The notes beneath the pieces are model-generated. The model saw nothing but the letters and a program-made list of their open reading frames with translations. It was not told the origin of the DNA and made no database searches. The translations under genes were made by a program, and so were the position numbers. Shown here piece by piece: positions 35,105 through 44,139 of a DNA stretch of 64,000 bases. Numbering within the stretch: position 1 is the first letter of the stretch; every line of letters starts with the position of its first letter. The stretch is from Lachnospiraceae bacterium C10 (GTDB lineage Bacteria; Bacillota; Clostridia; Lachnospirales; Lachnospiraceae), in assembly GCA_900100095.1 (NCBI GenBank), contig FMTN01000010.1:62001-126000 (forward strand), in the 5' to 3' direction.

Positions 35105-37339
35105 TCAGAATCCATCCATCGGATCAAAATCAAACCATATATCGGCTCCCTTCGGAGCCCCTGCTTCCCGAAATGCCCGGTCCGCCATATCCTTTGCCTT
35201 TACAAGCCGCTCATAGGAGGTATCTCTTATAAGAAGAACCATCCGGTATGTATCGGAAATCTTCGCAATGGCAGCAGGCTGTGGACCAAAGACCGCCAGA
35301 GAGGCGTCTTCCTTCTGTATCGCCTGCCGAAGATACTCTCCCGTCTCCTGGGCTCTTTCTTCCTTCAAAGACGTGATCTCAATCTGAAGAAGATGACCGA
35401 AGGGCGGATAATTCATCAGCTTCCTGTATGCAATTTCCTGCTCATAAAAAGCAAAATAATCCGAATCTTTGACGCTTTGTATTACATAATGATCCGGCTG
35501 ATACGTCTGGATATAAGCATCCGAAGGCTTATCCCCTCTTCCTGCTCTTCCACAGGCCTGCAAAAGAAGGTCAAAGGTCCTCTCGCCACTGCGGTAATCA
35601 CTGATGTTCAGTGACAGGTCGGCTGCCAAAATTCCCATTAACGTAACACCGGGAAAATCATGTCCTTTTACGATCATCTGCGTACCGATCAGTATATCTG
35701 CCTCATGGTTCGCAAAGGCCTGTAAAAGTTTCTCATGTCCGTTTTTACTTCTGGTCGTATCCGCGTCCATACGAAGGACCCGCGCTTTTGGAAAAAGCTG
35801 TTCAATAACCTGCTGTACTCTCTCTGTACCGGCCTTCATCGTTCCAATCAGTTTCGAACCGCAGGACGGACATACCTTCTTATATTCACTCTTATATCCG
35901 CAGTAATGGCAGTGCAATCTGCCATCCTTATGCAGTGACATGGACACATCGCAATGCGGACATTTTATCACGAACCCACAGGCTCTGCAAGAAACAAAGC
36001 CTGCCATGCCTCTGCGGTTCAAAAACAGCATACTCTGCTCGTTTTTATCCAGGCGGTCTTTTAATGCCAGCATAAGCTCCCGGCCGATCATGGAACGGTT
36101 CCCGGCCTTAAGCTCCGCGCGAAGGTCCGTCACATGAATCGACGGCAACTGTCCGCCTCCTGCTCTTTGCTGCATCGAATAGAGATGATATTCTCCCTTC
36201 TTCGCCCGGTAAAAACTGGCCACAGACGGGGTGGCAGATCCAAGGACAACCGTTGCATCGGACAGCTTCGCCCTTTGAATGGCCGTCTCCCTTGCGTGAT
36301 ACTTCGGCGGCTGCTGACTCTTATAGGCACTATCATGCTCTTCATCCACAATAATCAGCCCCAGGTCCGGAAAAGGCGTAAAAAGTGCACTGCGCGGTCC
36401 CACCATAACGGTCACTTCGCCTTCTTTTGCCCGAAGGAACTGATCGTATCGCTCTCCCGCACTCATCCGGGAATTCAGGATGGACACCTTCCCTCCGAAT
36501 CTCAGGTAAAAGCGCATCACCGTCTGATAGGTAAGGGCAATCTCCGGAATCAGAACAATGACCTGCCGGTTCTTCTTAAGAACATGGTCGATCATCTCCA
36601 TATAGACTTCCGTCTTGCCGCTTCCTGTAACTCCATGCAGCAGGCAGGGGGTGCGGTCCCCCCGATCATACCGTTCCACAAAATCATCCCGGATCTGCTG
36701 TTGCAGATGATTTAACTGCGGAAGCTGCCAGTGATTCTTCTCGGCAGAAACCGCTCCGAGGGGATTTCTTAGGGAGCGGACCTCTTCGATTGCAAGAAGC
36801 CCCTTTTTCTCCAAATCCCGAATATCCGCCGTTGGAACAGACAGACGATGGGTCAGTTCATCCCAGGGAATATCCGGCTGGGTCAGCAGGGCTTTTAACA
36901 GTCGTTCTTTTCCAAGAGAATGCCGCGTCCTTGCCATAAGAACTGCCAGCTCATCCGACAGAACCTGAGTGGAGCAGGCTGCATGGACCACCTTTCGCAT
37001 CTTTGGGGTCTGACGTTTGGCAGAGGGAAGGACGGTCTTAAGTGCCTGATTCAATGTGGCACCGTAATGCTTTCGCATCCATTCCGCCAGAGCCAGCAGC
37101 TGTCCATTAGAATCCATCCCCTGCTGCTTCACTTTAAGAATCGGCTTCAGCTTTGCCGGATCAAAATCCACTGTGTCGCTTACCCACAGGATATAACCGT
37201 CCAGCGTCCTGCTGCCGAAGGGAACCAGAACCGCTGCTCCCGGCAGGGCATCCTTTTGCATCTCCTCCGGAATAATATAGGAGAAGCACTTATCCAGTTT
37301 CGCCAACGAGATATCCACAATGACACCCGCGTATTGCAT
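35105..37339 (-). CDS. priA: Primosomal protein N' (PriA helicase)
   Basis: A 744-residue replication-restart helicase. The N-terminal DNA-binding domain (VIVDISLAKLDKCFSYIIP) is followed by helicase lobe 1 with Walker A HGVTGSGKTEVYMEM and Walker B DEEHDSAYK. A zinc-binding insert with four CxxC-type pairs (CRACGFVIKCPHC and HCHYCGYKSEYKKVCPSC) and lobe 2 (GTQMIVKGHDFPGVT and QACGRAGRG) complete it. It lies 21 nt after murE and 25 nt before def. Confidence 0.96.
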   Translation of the reverse strand: MQYAGVIVDISLAKLDKCFSYIIPEEMQKDALPGAAVLVPFGSRTLDGYILWVSDTVDFDPAKLKPILKVKQQGMDSNGQLLALAEWMRKHYGATLNQALKTVLPSAKRQTPKMRKVVHAACSTQVLSDELAVLMARTRHSLGKERLLKALLTQPDIPWDELTHRLSVPTADIRDLEKKGLLAIEEVRSLRNPLGAVSAEKNHWQLPQLNHLQQQIRDDFVERYDRGDRTPCLLHGVTGSGKTEVYMEMIDHVLKKNRQVIVLIPEIALTYQTVMRFYLRFGGKVSILNSRMSAGERYDQFLRAKEGEVTVMVGPRSALFTPFPDLGLIIVDEEHDSAYKSQQPPKYHARETAIQRAKLSDATVVLGSATPSVASFYRAKKGEYHLYSMQQRAGGGQLPSIHVTDLRAELKAGNRSMIGRELMLALKDRLDKNEQSMLFLNRRGMAGFVSCRACGFVIKCPHCDVSMSLHKDGRLHCHYCGYKSEYKKVCPSCGSKLIGTMKAGTERVQQVIEQLFPKARVLRMDADTTRSKNGHEKLLQAFANHEADILIGTQMIVKGHDFPGVTLMGILAADLSLNISDYRSGERTFDLLLQACGRAGRGDKPSDAYIQTYQPDHYVIQSVKDSDYFAFYEQEIAYRKLMNYPPFGHLLQIEITSLKEERAQETGEYLRQAIQKEDASLAVFGPQPAAIAKISDTYRMVLLIRDTSYERLVKAKDMADRAFREAGAPKGADIWFDFDPMDGF

Positions 37340-37360
37340 AGCTTCTCCTTTCCAAATGGA

Positions 37361-38830
37361 TTACTTTAATCCCTCTTCTGTCAGTACTTCCTCAATCAGA
37401 ACACGCTCATCCATCGGATATTTCTTACCACAGATCTCCTGGTAGTCCTCGTGTCCCTTTCCAGCCAGAACAATGACATCCCCCGGCTTGCCGTTCGTGA
37501 TGGCATAGCGGATTGCCTCCTTACGGTCAACAATCTCCACATATTCACCGCTGGTCTTCGCAATTCCGGTCTTGATATCGTTGATGATATCCTGCGGCTC
37601 CTCAAATCGAGGATTGTCCGATGTGATAATGGTAAGGTCGGAAAGCTCTCCGGAAACCTCTCCCATCTCGTAGCGGCGAAGCTTGCTTCTGTTACCTCCG
37701 CATCCAAAGAGGGTCACAATACGTCCCGGATTATATTCTTTTAATGTAGTAAGCAGACTCTTAAGACTCATGGCATTGTGGGCATAGTCAATCATAAGAG
37801 CGAACTGATCGGAGACCTTCACCATCTCAATTCTGCCCTTGACTCTTGCCTCCTTAAGAGCCTTTTGCATATTCTCAACACTGACACCGAAGTGGTGGCA
37901 GACTGCAATGGCACAAAGGGAATTGTAGACAGAAAATCTTCCCGGAACGTCGATCTCCACAGGGAAATTCTCCTGTCCTGCCACCTGGTAATGAACACCC
38001 AGATATCCCGGACGGTGTACCAGCTGCATATCCTTTGCCATAAAATCTGCATTCTCTGAGAACCCATAGGTTACAACCTCACAGGTATGGCCTTCCAGAA
38101 TCTCCTTCACATGAGGATCGTCGCAGTTGAAGATACCCTTCTTACACTTCCGGAAAAGAAGGCTCTTGCAATGAAGATAATCTTCAAAGCTTTCATGCTC
38201 GTTCGGTCCGATATGATCTGGCTCAATGTTCGTAAAGATTCCGATTTCAAAGGTAACACCATCCACACGGTGCATCATAAGCGCCTGTGAGCTGACTTCC
38301 ATAACAACGGTATCAAGACCTGCCTCAAGCATCCGGTGGAAATAGGAGAATACCACATAACTTTCCGGTGTTGTATTCGCAGCCGGAATATGCTCCTCTC
38401 CGATGATGGCTTCGATGGTTCCAATCAGTCCCACCTTATGCCCTGCATTTTCAAGGATGGACTTGATCATGTAGGTCGTTGTGGTCTTACCCTTGGTTCC
38501 TGTAATTCCAATGACCTTCAGCTTACGATCCGGATGATCGAAGTAAGCTGCGGAAATCAAAGCCAGGGCCTCTCTGGAATTCTCCACCTGAAGAACGGTT
38601 ACATCTTTTCTTACATCAACCGGCTTTTCTACAATTAAAACCTTTGCATTGGCATCTGCCACCGCTGAAGCAAAGCTATGGCCGTCAACAGCCGTTCCGC
38701 TGATACAAACAAACATGCAACCCTCGGTTGCCTTTCTTGAATCCATGACAAGGTCTGTAATCTCTCCCTCTACCGCTCCCTGTAAAATACGGTAGGAAAT
38801 CCCCTCCATTAAGTCCTTGATTTTTCTCAT
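37361..38830 (-). CDS. murE: UDP-MurNAc-L-Ala-D-Glu:meso-diaminopimelate ligase
   Basis: A 489-residue cytosolic Mur ligase adding the third residue of the peptidoglycan stem peptide. It has the P-loop GTKGKTTTTYMIKSI and the central HESFEDYLHCK lysine region. The substrate-specificity motif is DNPRFEEP, and DNPR marks the meso-diaminopimelate type rather than the lysine type. It is the first gene of the long operon ending at 23921, driven by a strong promoter that faces away from pyrB. RBS GAGGT. Confidence 0.95.
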   Translation of the reverse strand: MRKIKDLMEGISYRILQGAVEGEITDLVMDSRKATEGCMFVCISGTAVDGHSFASAVADANAKVLIVEKPVDVRKDVTVLQVENSREALALISAAYFDHPDRKLKVIGITGTKGKTTTTYMIKSILENAGHKVGLIGTIEAIIGEEHIPAANTTPESYVVFSYFHRMLEAGLDTVVMEVSSQALMMHRVDGVTFEIGIFTNIEPDHIGPNEHESFEDYLHCKSLLFRKCKKGIFNCDDPHVKEILEGHTCEVVTYGFSENADFMAKDMQLVHRPGYLGVHYQVAGQENFPVEIDVPGRFSVYNSLCAIAVCHHFGVSVENMQKALKEARVKGRIEMVKVSDQFALMIDYAHNAMSLKSLLTTLKEYNPGRIVTLFGCGGNRSKLRRYEMGEVSGELSDLTIITSDNPRFEEPQDIINDIKTGIAKTSGEYVEIVDRKEAIRYAITNGKPGDVIVLAGKGHEDYQEICGKKYPMDERVLIEEVLTEEGLK

Positions 38831-38887
38831 TGGTATACCTCATTTTCTTTATCTATTTCGTCAAATGACCAAACGTTCCAACACTTT

Positions 38888-38916
38888 ATTTTACCACATT
38901 TTGTTTCTGATGCCAA
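38888..38916 (-). promoter_or_regulatory. murE operon promoter (TTGGCA-N17-TAAAAT, extended -10)
   Basis: Minus strand -35 TTGGCA (38911-38916), -10 TAAAAT (38888-38893) preceded by TGG, spacer 17 nt. Its -35 is 13 nt from the -35 of the divergent pyrB promoter. Confidence 0.75.
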
Positions 38917-38929
38917 AAACAAGAAACTC

Positions 38930-38958
38930 TTGTATTCTGATTGTTCTTCCTGTAATAT
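38930..38958 (+). promoter_or_regulatory. pyrBI promoter (TTGTAT-N17-TAATAT) and leader hairpin
   Basis: Plus strand -35 TTGTAT (38930-38935) and -10 TAATAT (38953-38958), spacer 17 nt. The leader of about 45 nt contains GTGTCC-atcag-GGACAC (38977-38993), a small hairpin just before the AGGAGG site. It has no T tract and no room for a PyrR-type terminator. Confidence 0.6.
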
Positions 38959-39012
38959 TAGTAAGGTTAAGCAAACGTGTCCATCAGGGACACCATATTG
39001 ATAGGAGGAATA

Positions 39013-39969
39013 ATGCGACATTGTATGAGTCCTCTGGATTTCTCTGTGGAAGAGCTGGATCAGCTGATGAATCTGGCATCCGATATCGAGAGCAATCCTG
39101 AGAAGTATGCACACGCCTGTGAAGGCAAACGATTGGCTACCTGTTTTTATGAGCCAAGTACTAGAACCCGTCTTTCTTTTGAATCAGCTATGTTAAGGCT
39201 GGGAGGACAGACCCTTGGTTTTGCGTCCGCTGATTCCTCTTCCGCCGCCAAAGGCGAAAGCGTTGCCGATACCATTCGTATCATTTCCGGTTACGCTGAT
39301 ATCTGCGCTATGCGTCATCCTAAAGAAGGTGCCCCACTTGTTGCATCTTCTCGTTCAACAATCCCTGTAATCAATGCAGGTGACGGCGGTCATCAACATC
39401 CAACTCAAACTTTAACCGATCTTTTTACGATTCGTTCCTTATTAGGAAGACTCGATCATATTACCATTGGTCTCTGCGGCGATCTGAAATTCGGTCGTAC
39501 CGTTCATTCTTTGATCAATGCACTGGTTCGTTATCCCAATGTTCATTTTGTTTTAATTTCACCGGAAGAGTTACGTATTCCGTCCTACATCCGCGAAGAC
39601 GTCCTCGAAGAAAATCATGCCACATTCGAAGAAGTTGAGCTTCTGGACGATTCCATGCCTAAACTGGATATTTTATACATGACCCGTGTACAGAAAGAGC
39701 GTTTCTTTAACGAGGAAGATTATCTTCGTATGAAGGATTTCTACATCCTGACCCGTGAGAAGATGGCACTTTCAAAACCGAACATGATCGTGATGCATCC
39801 GCTTCCACGTGTCAATGAAATCTCGGTAGAAGTCGATTCCGACCCAAGAGCCAAATATTTCGAGCAGGCCAGAAAGGGCGTATTTATCCGTATGGCGTTG
39901 ATTCTCACACTTCTCGGCATACAGGTCGATCCGAATATTACACAACCGTCAACGGAAGGAGAAGAATAA
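39013..39969 (+). CDS. pyrB: Aspartate carbamoyltransferase catalytic subunit
   Basis: A 318-residue enzyme condensing carbamoyl phosphate and aspartate, the first committed pyrimidine step. It has the carbamoyl-phosphate motif [16 protein letters not shown], the SSAAKGES lysine loop, HPTQTLTDL and the aspartate site HPLPRVNEI. The frame opens at 38977, but the ATG at 39013 follows AGGAGG and gives the normal start. It is followed directly by pyrI, so the enzyme is the regulated class with separate regulatory chains, as in Escherichia coli and many Clostridia. Confidence 0.97.
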   Translation: MRHCMSPLDFSVEELDQLMNLASDIESNPEKYAHACEGKRLATCFYEPSTRTRLSFESAMLRLGGQTLGFASADSSSAAKGESVADTIRIISGYADICAMRHPKEGAPLVASSRSTIPVINAGDGGHQHPTQTLTDLFTIRSLLGRLDHITIGLCGDLKFGRTVHSLINALVRYPNVHFVLISPEELRIPSYIREDVLEENHATFEEVELLDDSMPKLDILYMTRVQKERFFNEEDYLRMKDFYILTREKMALSKPNMIVMHPLPRVNEISVEVDSDPRAKYFEQARKGVFIRMALILTLLGIQVDPNITQPSTEGEE

Positions 39970-40401
39970 ATGCTTAATATCAGCGGAATTCATGAAGGCT
40001 ACGTGCTTGACCATATTCAGGCCGGCATGAGCATGAAGGTGTACGACTACCTGAAACTCTCAGAACTTGAAGGTTGTACCATCGCCATCATAATGAATGC
40101 AAAGAGCAACAAGATGGGACACAAGGATATCATCAAGATTGAATGTCCTCTGGGATCCATTGACCTGGATATCCTCGGTTACATCGATCATAACATCACA
40201 GTAGATGTGATCTCTCACGATGAGATTATCGCCAAGGAAAAGCTTTCTCTCCCAAGAGAAGTGAAAAATGTGATCGAGTGCAAAAACCCTCGTTGTATCA
40301 CAAGTATCGAACAGGAACTTGATCATATCTTCGTACTGACCGATGCCAAGAAAGAAATCTATCGGTGCAAGTACTGTGAAGAGGCATACTCCGGTAAATA
40401 A
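39970..40401 (+). CDS. pyrI: Aspartate carbamoyltransferase regulatory subunit
   Basis: A 143-residue allosteric chain. The N-terminal nucleotide-binding domain is followed by a C-terminal zinc domain with Cys-x4-Cys (CKNPRC) and Cys-x2-Cys (CKYC) holding the contact to PyrB. The ATG immediately follows the pyrB stop, with GGAAGGAG inside the end of pyrB. It ends in a strong terminator shared with the convergent J-domain gene. Confidence 0.95.
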   Translation: MLNISGIHEGYVLDHIQAGMSMKVYDYLKLSELEGCTIAIIMNAKSNKMGHKDIIKIECPLGSIDLDILGYIDHNITVDVISHDEIIAKEKLSLPREVKNVIECKNPRCITSIEQELDHIFVLTDAKKEIYRCKYCEEAYSGK

Positions 40402-40404
40402 AAT

Positions 40405-40449
40405 CAGCAGTGAAAACGCCCGGTGCGTTTTCACTGCTGTTCTTTTTTT
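40405..40449 (+). terminator. Bidirectional terminator between pyrI and the J-domain gene
   Basis: CAGCAGTGAAAACGC (40405-40419) / GCGTTTTCACTGCTG (40425-40439), 15-bp perfect stem with a 5-nt loop, followed by TTCTTTTTTT on the plus strand. On the minus strand it is followed by ATTTTATTT, so it may also stop the convergent transcript. Confidence 0.9.
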
Positions 40450-40450
40450 G

Positions 40451-41089
40451 CTAGCAACAACACCAACAGAAAAGATTAGCAAGGATCAGATCCAGGCAAA
40501 AGCTTCCGCCGCTGTTACTATAAGGTCTGGAATATCCATAGCTGTTGCTTTGACGTGTATACCATTCTGACATGATATCTTCGCCATCCAGATGCTTCTG
40601 GTAACGACGGTAGGCAAAATTGCTCGGTTCATACCGCACGGCTGCCTCGATATAATTTCTTGCCTGCATCATATTGCCAAGGTGTTCTTCTGCAATAGCA
40701 GAAAGATAATACCACTGTCCGGTTCTCTGAGACGGAGAAACACCGGAAAGCGCCTGCCGGGCCTCTTTAAAATATCCATTACTGATATATGCTGCGGCCG
40801 CCTGAAGTTCCGGCGGAATTCCGCCACTGCTCTGTCCCGTGGAACGTGAGGTATTGCTGCCGTTGGTATAGGAATATCCGTAGGAAGAATAGCTTCCTCC
40901 CTCCTGCCGCTGCTTCATAATCTGGTTATAAGCCTGCTGCACCTGCTTGAACTTCTCTTCCGCAGCCTCCTTATTGGGATTATTGATGTTCGCATCCGGA
41001 TGATAAATCCGGCTCATCTTACGATATGCTCGCTTCACTTCATCATCCGATGCATCTGGGGACACCCCAAGAATCTTATATGGGTCCAT
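40451..41089 (-). CDS. J-domain protein with C-terminal cysteine string
   Basis: A 212-residue protein. The J domain (about 3-70) has the intact HPD motif (30-32), which activates Hsp70 (DnaK). A Ser/Tyr/Gly-rich linker follows, then a TPR-like helical region (about 95-165), a second Ser/Tyr-rich linker and a terminal tail [16 protein letters not shown]. Five of its last 15 residues are Cys (198, 208, 210-212). It lacks the zinc finger and C-terminal domains of true DnaJ, so it is a specialised co-chaperone. The tail could sit in the membrane, bind metal or carry lipid. ATG 41089 has AAGGAG. It is third in a cluster with DUF5685 and a membrane zinc-ribbon protein. Confidence 0.88.
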   Translation of the reverse strand: MDPYKILGVSPDASDDEVKRAYRKMSRIYHPDANINNPNKEAAEEKFKQVQQAYNQIMKQRQEGGSYSSYGYSYTNGSNTSRSTGQSSGGIPPELQAAAAYISNGYFKEARQALSGVSPSQRTGQWYYLSAIAEEHLGNMMQARNYIEAAVRYEPSNFAYRRYQKHLDGEDIMSEWYTRQSNSYGYSRPYSNSGGSFCLDLILANLFCWCCC

Positions 41090-41106
41090 TATCGCTCCTT
41101 GCCTAG

Positions 41107-41955
41107 TCAAGACTCGCTCTTCTTCTTACGTCCCGACTTAATCTTAAGATATTCATACCGATCCCAGACACCGGAATACAACACATTACGAAGAATGGAT
41201 GCATTCTCAAGAATCGGCAGCCGTTCGAAGGACTTCGCCGCCTGCTCAACAAGAGAAGTAAGGCTTTGCTCCATAAAAGCCTCATAACAATCGTTGCATT
41301 CTCTGTATTTAAAGATCAACGGATTAAATCTGGCATGCTTATCATCCTCTTCTCTGTCCTCATAAGCATCCATCATATAGATGAACTTGCCAAGGTAGAA
41401 GCCGATGTTCATCAATTCTTCCTTCCACTCGTCCTCTTTCATAACAAAAATCTGCGAAAGCATCTCGCCTGTATAGCCGGAGAGAATATCCACATTCTCC
41501 TCATGACGCTCTTCCGCTTCTCTTGTCTTCTTCATGAAATTTTCGATAGCTTCCGCCTGCCTTGGATAGGCGTCCCGGATCTTCTCGTAGGATTTCCGTA
41601 AAGAGTCTGCAAGCGCCTTCTTCTTACGATTGCCGCTATCGAAATAATCATCCATAAGATTATGGTAGCCCAGCAGAATATTCATGGCTGCACCATAATC
41701 CATCACGTCACTCTTATACCCTGTCTTCTTCGAAAGAGGATGGACCTTGCAGTTAAAGGTCTGTATTTCATTCGGGGTCTCATACAGGGATGAAAGAAGA
41801 ATGCAAAGGAAGGTCACATCGTAATTCAAAAGGACCTGTCCCTTCATTCCGGCCTGCCGTTTCAAAGCCTGACACAGTCCGCAATAGTAGGTCTTATAGA
41901 TCTTCTGGTCGCTTTCACTCATCTCCTGGCGATTCGCATGTATATAGCCAAACAT
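41107..41955 (-). CDS. DUF5685 family protein, helical, with two Asp-rich motifs
   Basis: A 282-residue all-helical protein of the DUF5685 family; no function is known to me. The conserved N-terminus is [16 protein letters not shown], followed by YYCGLCQAL (C25, C28). Two acidic motifs stand out: MDDYFD (101-106) and [11 protein letters not shown] (195-205). They are about 94 residues apart, resembling the two metal-binding aspartate motifs of squalene/phytoene-synthase-like isoprenoid synthases. Further cysteines are C69, C220 and C223. It is the middle gene of the J-domain cluster, with 12-17 nt spacers. The prenyl-synthase likeness is inference from motif spacing only. Confidence 0.82.
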   Translation of the reverse strand: MFGYIHANRQEMSESDQKIYKTYYCGLCQALKRQAGMKGQVLLNYDVTFLCILLSSLYETPNEIQTFNCKVHPLSKKTGYKSDVMDYGAAMNILLGYHNLMDDYFDSGNRKKKALADSLRKSYEKIRDAYPRQAEAIENFMKKTREAEERHEENVDILSGYTGEMLSQIFVMKEDEWKEELMNIGFYLGKFIYMMDAYEDREEDDKHARFNPLIFKYRECNDCYEAFMEQSLTSLVEQAAKSFERLPILENASILRNVLYSGVWDRYEYLKIKSGRKKKSES

Positions 41956-41967
41956 TTCCTATGCTCC

Positions 41968-42423
41968 TTAACTGCGACGAATAAATGTACCTTTACACTT
42001 CGGACAGGTGATTTCGATCTTACCGTGTCCCTTCGGCACGCGTACCTTCTGCCTGCACTCCGGACATTTATAATACCGGTAGATCTTACGATCCGCACGT
42101 CCATAGCGAATCTTACGAATCATTTCATTCCAGAAGGCTCTAATCTTCCACAAGCGGACAGGAAAACCGTTACCGAAAAAATGCCGGATACGATCCGTGA
42201 TCTGAAGATACTTCTGATTCTCAAGATAACGCTTGCCTGTATTCTTCGACATCATGCGGAAATAACCATAGCCTAACAGTACAAGGGCTAACAGATAGAC
42301 AAGACCATTCCTGGTAAGTGCAGAAATAACAAACAGGACCAACACCAGGAACATGGTGAAATGCCCCAATGCATCCGGGCCGTTACGTCCAATCATCATC
42401 TGCTGAATTCTGTTGCGAAACAT
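41968..42423 (-). CDS. Membrane protein with C-terminal zinc ribbon
   Basis: A 151-residue protein of unknown function. One or two hydrophobic helices (about 20-56) near the N-terminus are followed by a very basic stretch (KNTGKRYLENQKYL to about 118) and a C-terminal zinc ribbon, YYKCPECRQKVRVPKGHGKI then ITCPKCKGTF (Cys-x2-Cys twice). The ribbon resembles those that bind nucleic acid or partner proteins. The start is supported by AGGAGG. It is first in the cluster with DUF5685 and the J protein. No clear promoter was found in the 61 nt between it and the galT terminator. Confidence 0.8.
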   Translation of the reverse strand: MFRNRIQQMMIGRNGPDALGHFTMFLVLVLFVISALTRNGLVYLLALVLLGYGYFRMMSKNTGKRYLENQKYLQITDRIRHFFGNGFPVRLWKIRAFWNEMIRKIRYGRADRKIYRYYKCPECRQKVRVPKGHGKIEITCPKCKGTFIRRS

Positions 42424-42484
42424 AAATGCCTCCTATCTCTCCCCACTCCCCCGACATTTCTGTACGAGTTCATTAAAAACTCTA

Positions 42485-42520
42485 ATAAAAAACAGGCGCC
42501 ATGTCAATGAAGCGCCTGTT
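42485..42520 (-). terminator. Intrinsic terminator of galT
   Basis: AACAGGCGC (42491-42499) / GCGCCTGTT (42512-42520), 9-bp stem with a 12-nt loop, followed by TTTTTTATT on the minus strand, 26 nt after the galT stop. Confidence 0.85.
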
Positions 42521-42546
42521 GATTTAATAAAAATTTAAGATTTGGT

Positions 42547-44040
42547 CTATAAGGTAGCAATAAAGCGATCGAAGGCAGCAAGTCCTGCGTCGTTCATCTT
42601 AAATACACCTGCATCCTCAAGAACCCGGCAGAATACTTTTCCCACCTCTTCTTTTAGGATATCTTCGATGTTATCCTTCGTAAATCCGTCCGGATAAGCC
42701 GGGCTGAATTCCTCCACCCAGGCTGCATGCTTCGCCAGGGTCTCATCGGAAGCAATGTCCTTATGAGAAACCATGAAATCCGCAAGATCCTCGAAAATCT
42801 CCTTCTTCAATCGGCTCGGAAGAACTGCAAGTCCCATTACCTCGATCAATCCGATGTTCTCCTTCTTGATATGGAACAGCTCCTCATGCGGATGGAAGAC
42901 ACCCAGTGGATGCTCCTCCGTCGTAATGTTATTGCGAAGCGCAAGATCCAGTTCAAAAAGATCGCCTCTCTTTCTGGCAATCGGTGTGATGGTATTATGA
43001 GGCTCTCCCTCTGTCTCAGCAAAAATAAAGGCTGCCTCATCGGTATACCCTCTCCATGCCTGAAGGATATGGTCGGCCAGTTCGATCAGTCGGTTCGTAT
43101 CCTTACTCTGAAGACGGATCACAGAAAGAGGCCATTTAATGATACCGCTTGTCACATCCTCATAGCCCGGAACGGTAAAGTTCTTAATAAAACCGGCACG
43201 CTCCATTGCAAACTCATAATGTCCGCCCTGAAAATGATCATGACTTAAAATAGAACCGCCTACGATCGGAAGATCGGCATTCGAACCCAAAAAATAATGC
43301 GGGAACTGCTCGATGAAATCAAACAGCTTACGGAAGGTCGCCTTCTCGATCTTCATCGGAGTATGCTCCCCGTTAAAAACGATACAGTGCTCGTTGTAAT
43401 ATACATACGGAGAATACTGGAATCCCCAACGGCTGTCATTGATAGTGATCGGGATGATTCTATGGTTCTGTCTGGCCGGATGATTCATTCGTCCGGCATA
43501 ACCTTCGTTCTCCATACAAAGCTGGCACTTCGGATAGGAAGACTGCTTGGCATTCTTTGCCGCCGCAATGGCCTTAGGATCCTTCTCCGGCTTGGACAGG
43601 TTAATGGTCACATCCAACGTTCCGTAAGGTGTATCCGTTGTCCACCGCATATCCTTTTTCACACGATAGGTTCGGATATAGTCGGACTTCTGAGAAAGGT
43701 CATAGAAATAATCCGTAGCCTCCACCGGACTGTTGTCATAGTGCTTCCAGAACTCCGCCTGTACCTGTGCCGGACGCGGGCAAAGGCAGTTCATCAGCTT
43801 TGTATCAAACAGATCGCCGCTTACCACATCATCCTCAATAAGGCCGCGTCTTACTGCCTCATCGCGCAGATCCCCAAGGATCACCTCAAGGGATTCCTCC
43901 GCAGCAATCTGTGGATCGTTATATTCACTTTCTCCAAAACAGGCAAGTAATAAATTTGTCGTATATATTCTCTCGCACTCCGGGGTAAGACCACTTGCAA
44001 TACCGTATTCCACGAGTTGTTTTATCCGCTCATCTAACAT
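42547..44040 (-). CDS. galT: UDP-glucose--hexose-1-phosphate uridylyltransferase (Firmicute type)
   Basis: A 497-residue enzyme of the Leloir pathway exchanging UMP between UDP-glucose and galactose 1-phosphate. It belongs to the long Firmicute GalT family. Marks are the N-terminal segment RIKQLVEYGIASGL, PKCQLCMENEGYAGR with metal-type cysteines, and the active-site region GGSILSHDHFQGGHYEFAM. galK and galE are not nearby. Strong SD AAAAGGAGGG precedes the ATG at 44040. It ends in its own terminator and is probably monocistronic. Confidence 0.94.
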   Translation of the reverse strand: MLDERIKQLVEYGIASGLTPECERIYTTNLLLACFGESEYNDPQIAAEESLEVILGDLRDEAVRRGLIEDDVVSGDLFDTKLMNCLCPRPAQVQAEFWKHYDNSPVEATDYFYDLSQKSDYIRTYRVKKDMRWTTDTPYGTLDVTINLSKPEKDPKAIAAAKNAKQSSYPKCQLCMENEGYAGRMNHPARQNHRIIPITINDSRWGFQYSPYVYYNEHCIVFNGEHTPMKIEKATFRKLFDFIEQFPHYFLGSNADLPIVGGSILSHDHFQGGHYEFAMERAGFIKNFTVPGYEDVTSGIIKWPLSVIRLQSKDTNRLIELADHILQAWRGYTDEAAFIFAETEGEPHNTITPIARKRGDLFELDLALRNNITTEEHPLGVFHPHEELFHIKKENIGLIEVMGLAVLPSRLKKEIFEDLADFMVSHKDIASDETLAKHAAWVEEFSPAYPDGFTKDNIEDILKEEVGKVFCRVLEDAGVFKMNDAGLAAFDRFIATL

Positions 44041-44139
44041 GTAAAGCCCTCCTTTTACGTCATTTGACTATCTATAGTATACGTCACCAAAAAGAAGTTA
44101 TTCTACAACTGTATTGCCCTATCCTAGTAAAATATTGTG

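Noticed and set aside
44041-44139. galT promoter around TATACT
   Set aside because: A -10-like TATACT exists on the minus strand, but no acceptable -35 lies 16-18 nt upstream and no extended -10 is present, so it was not listed.
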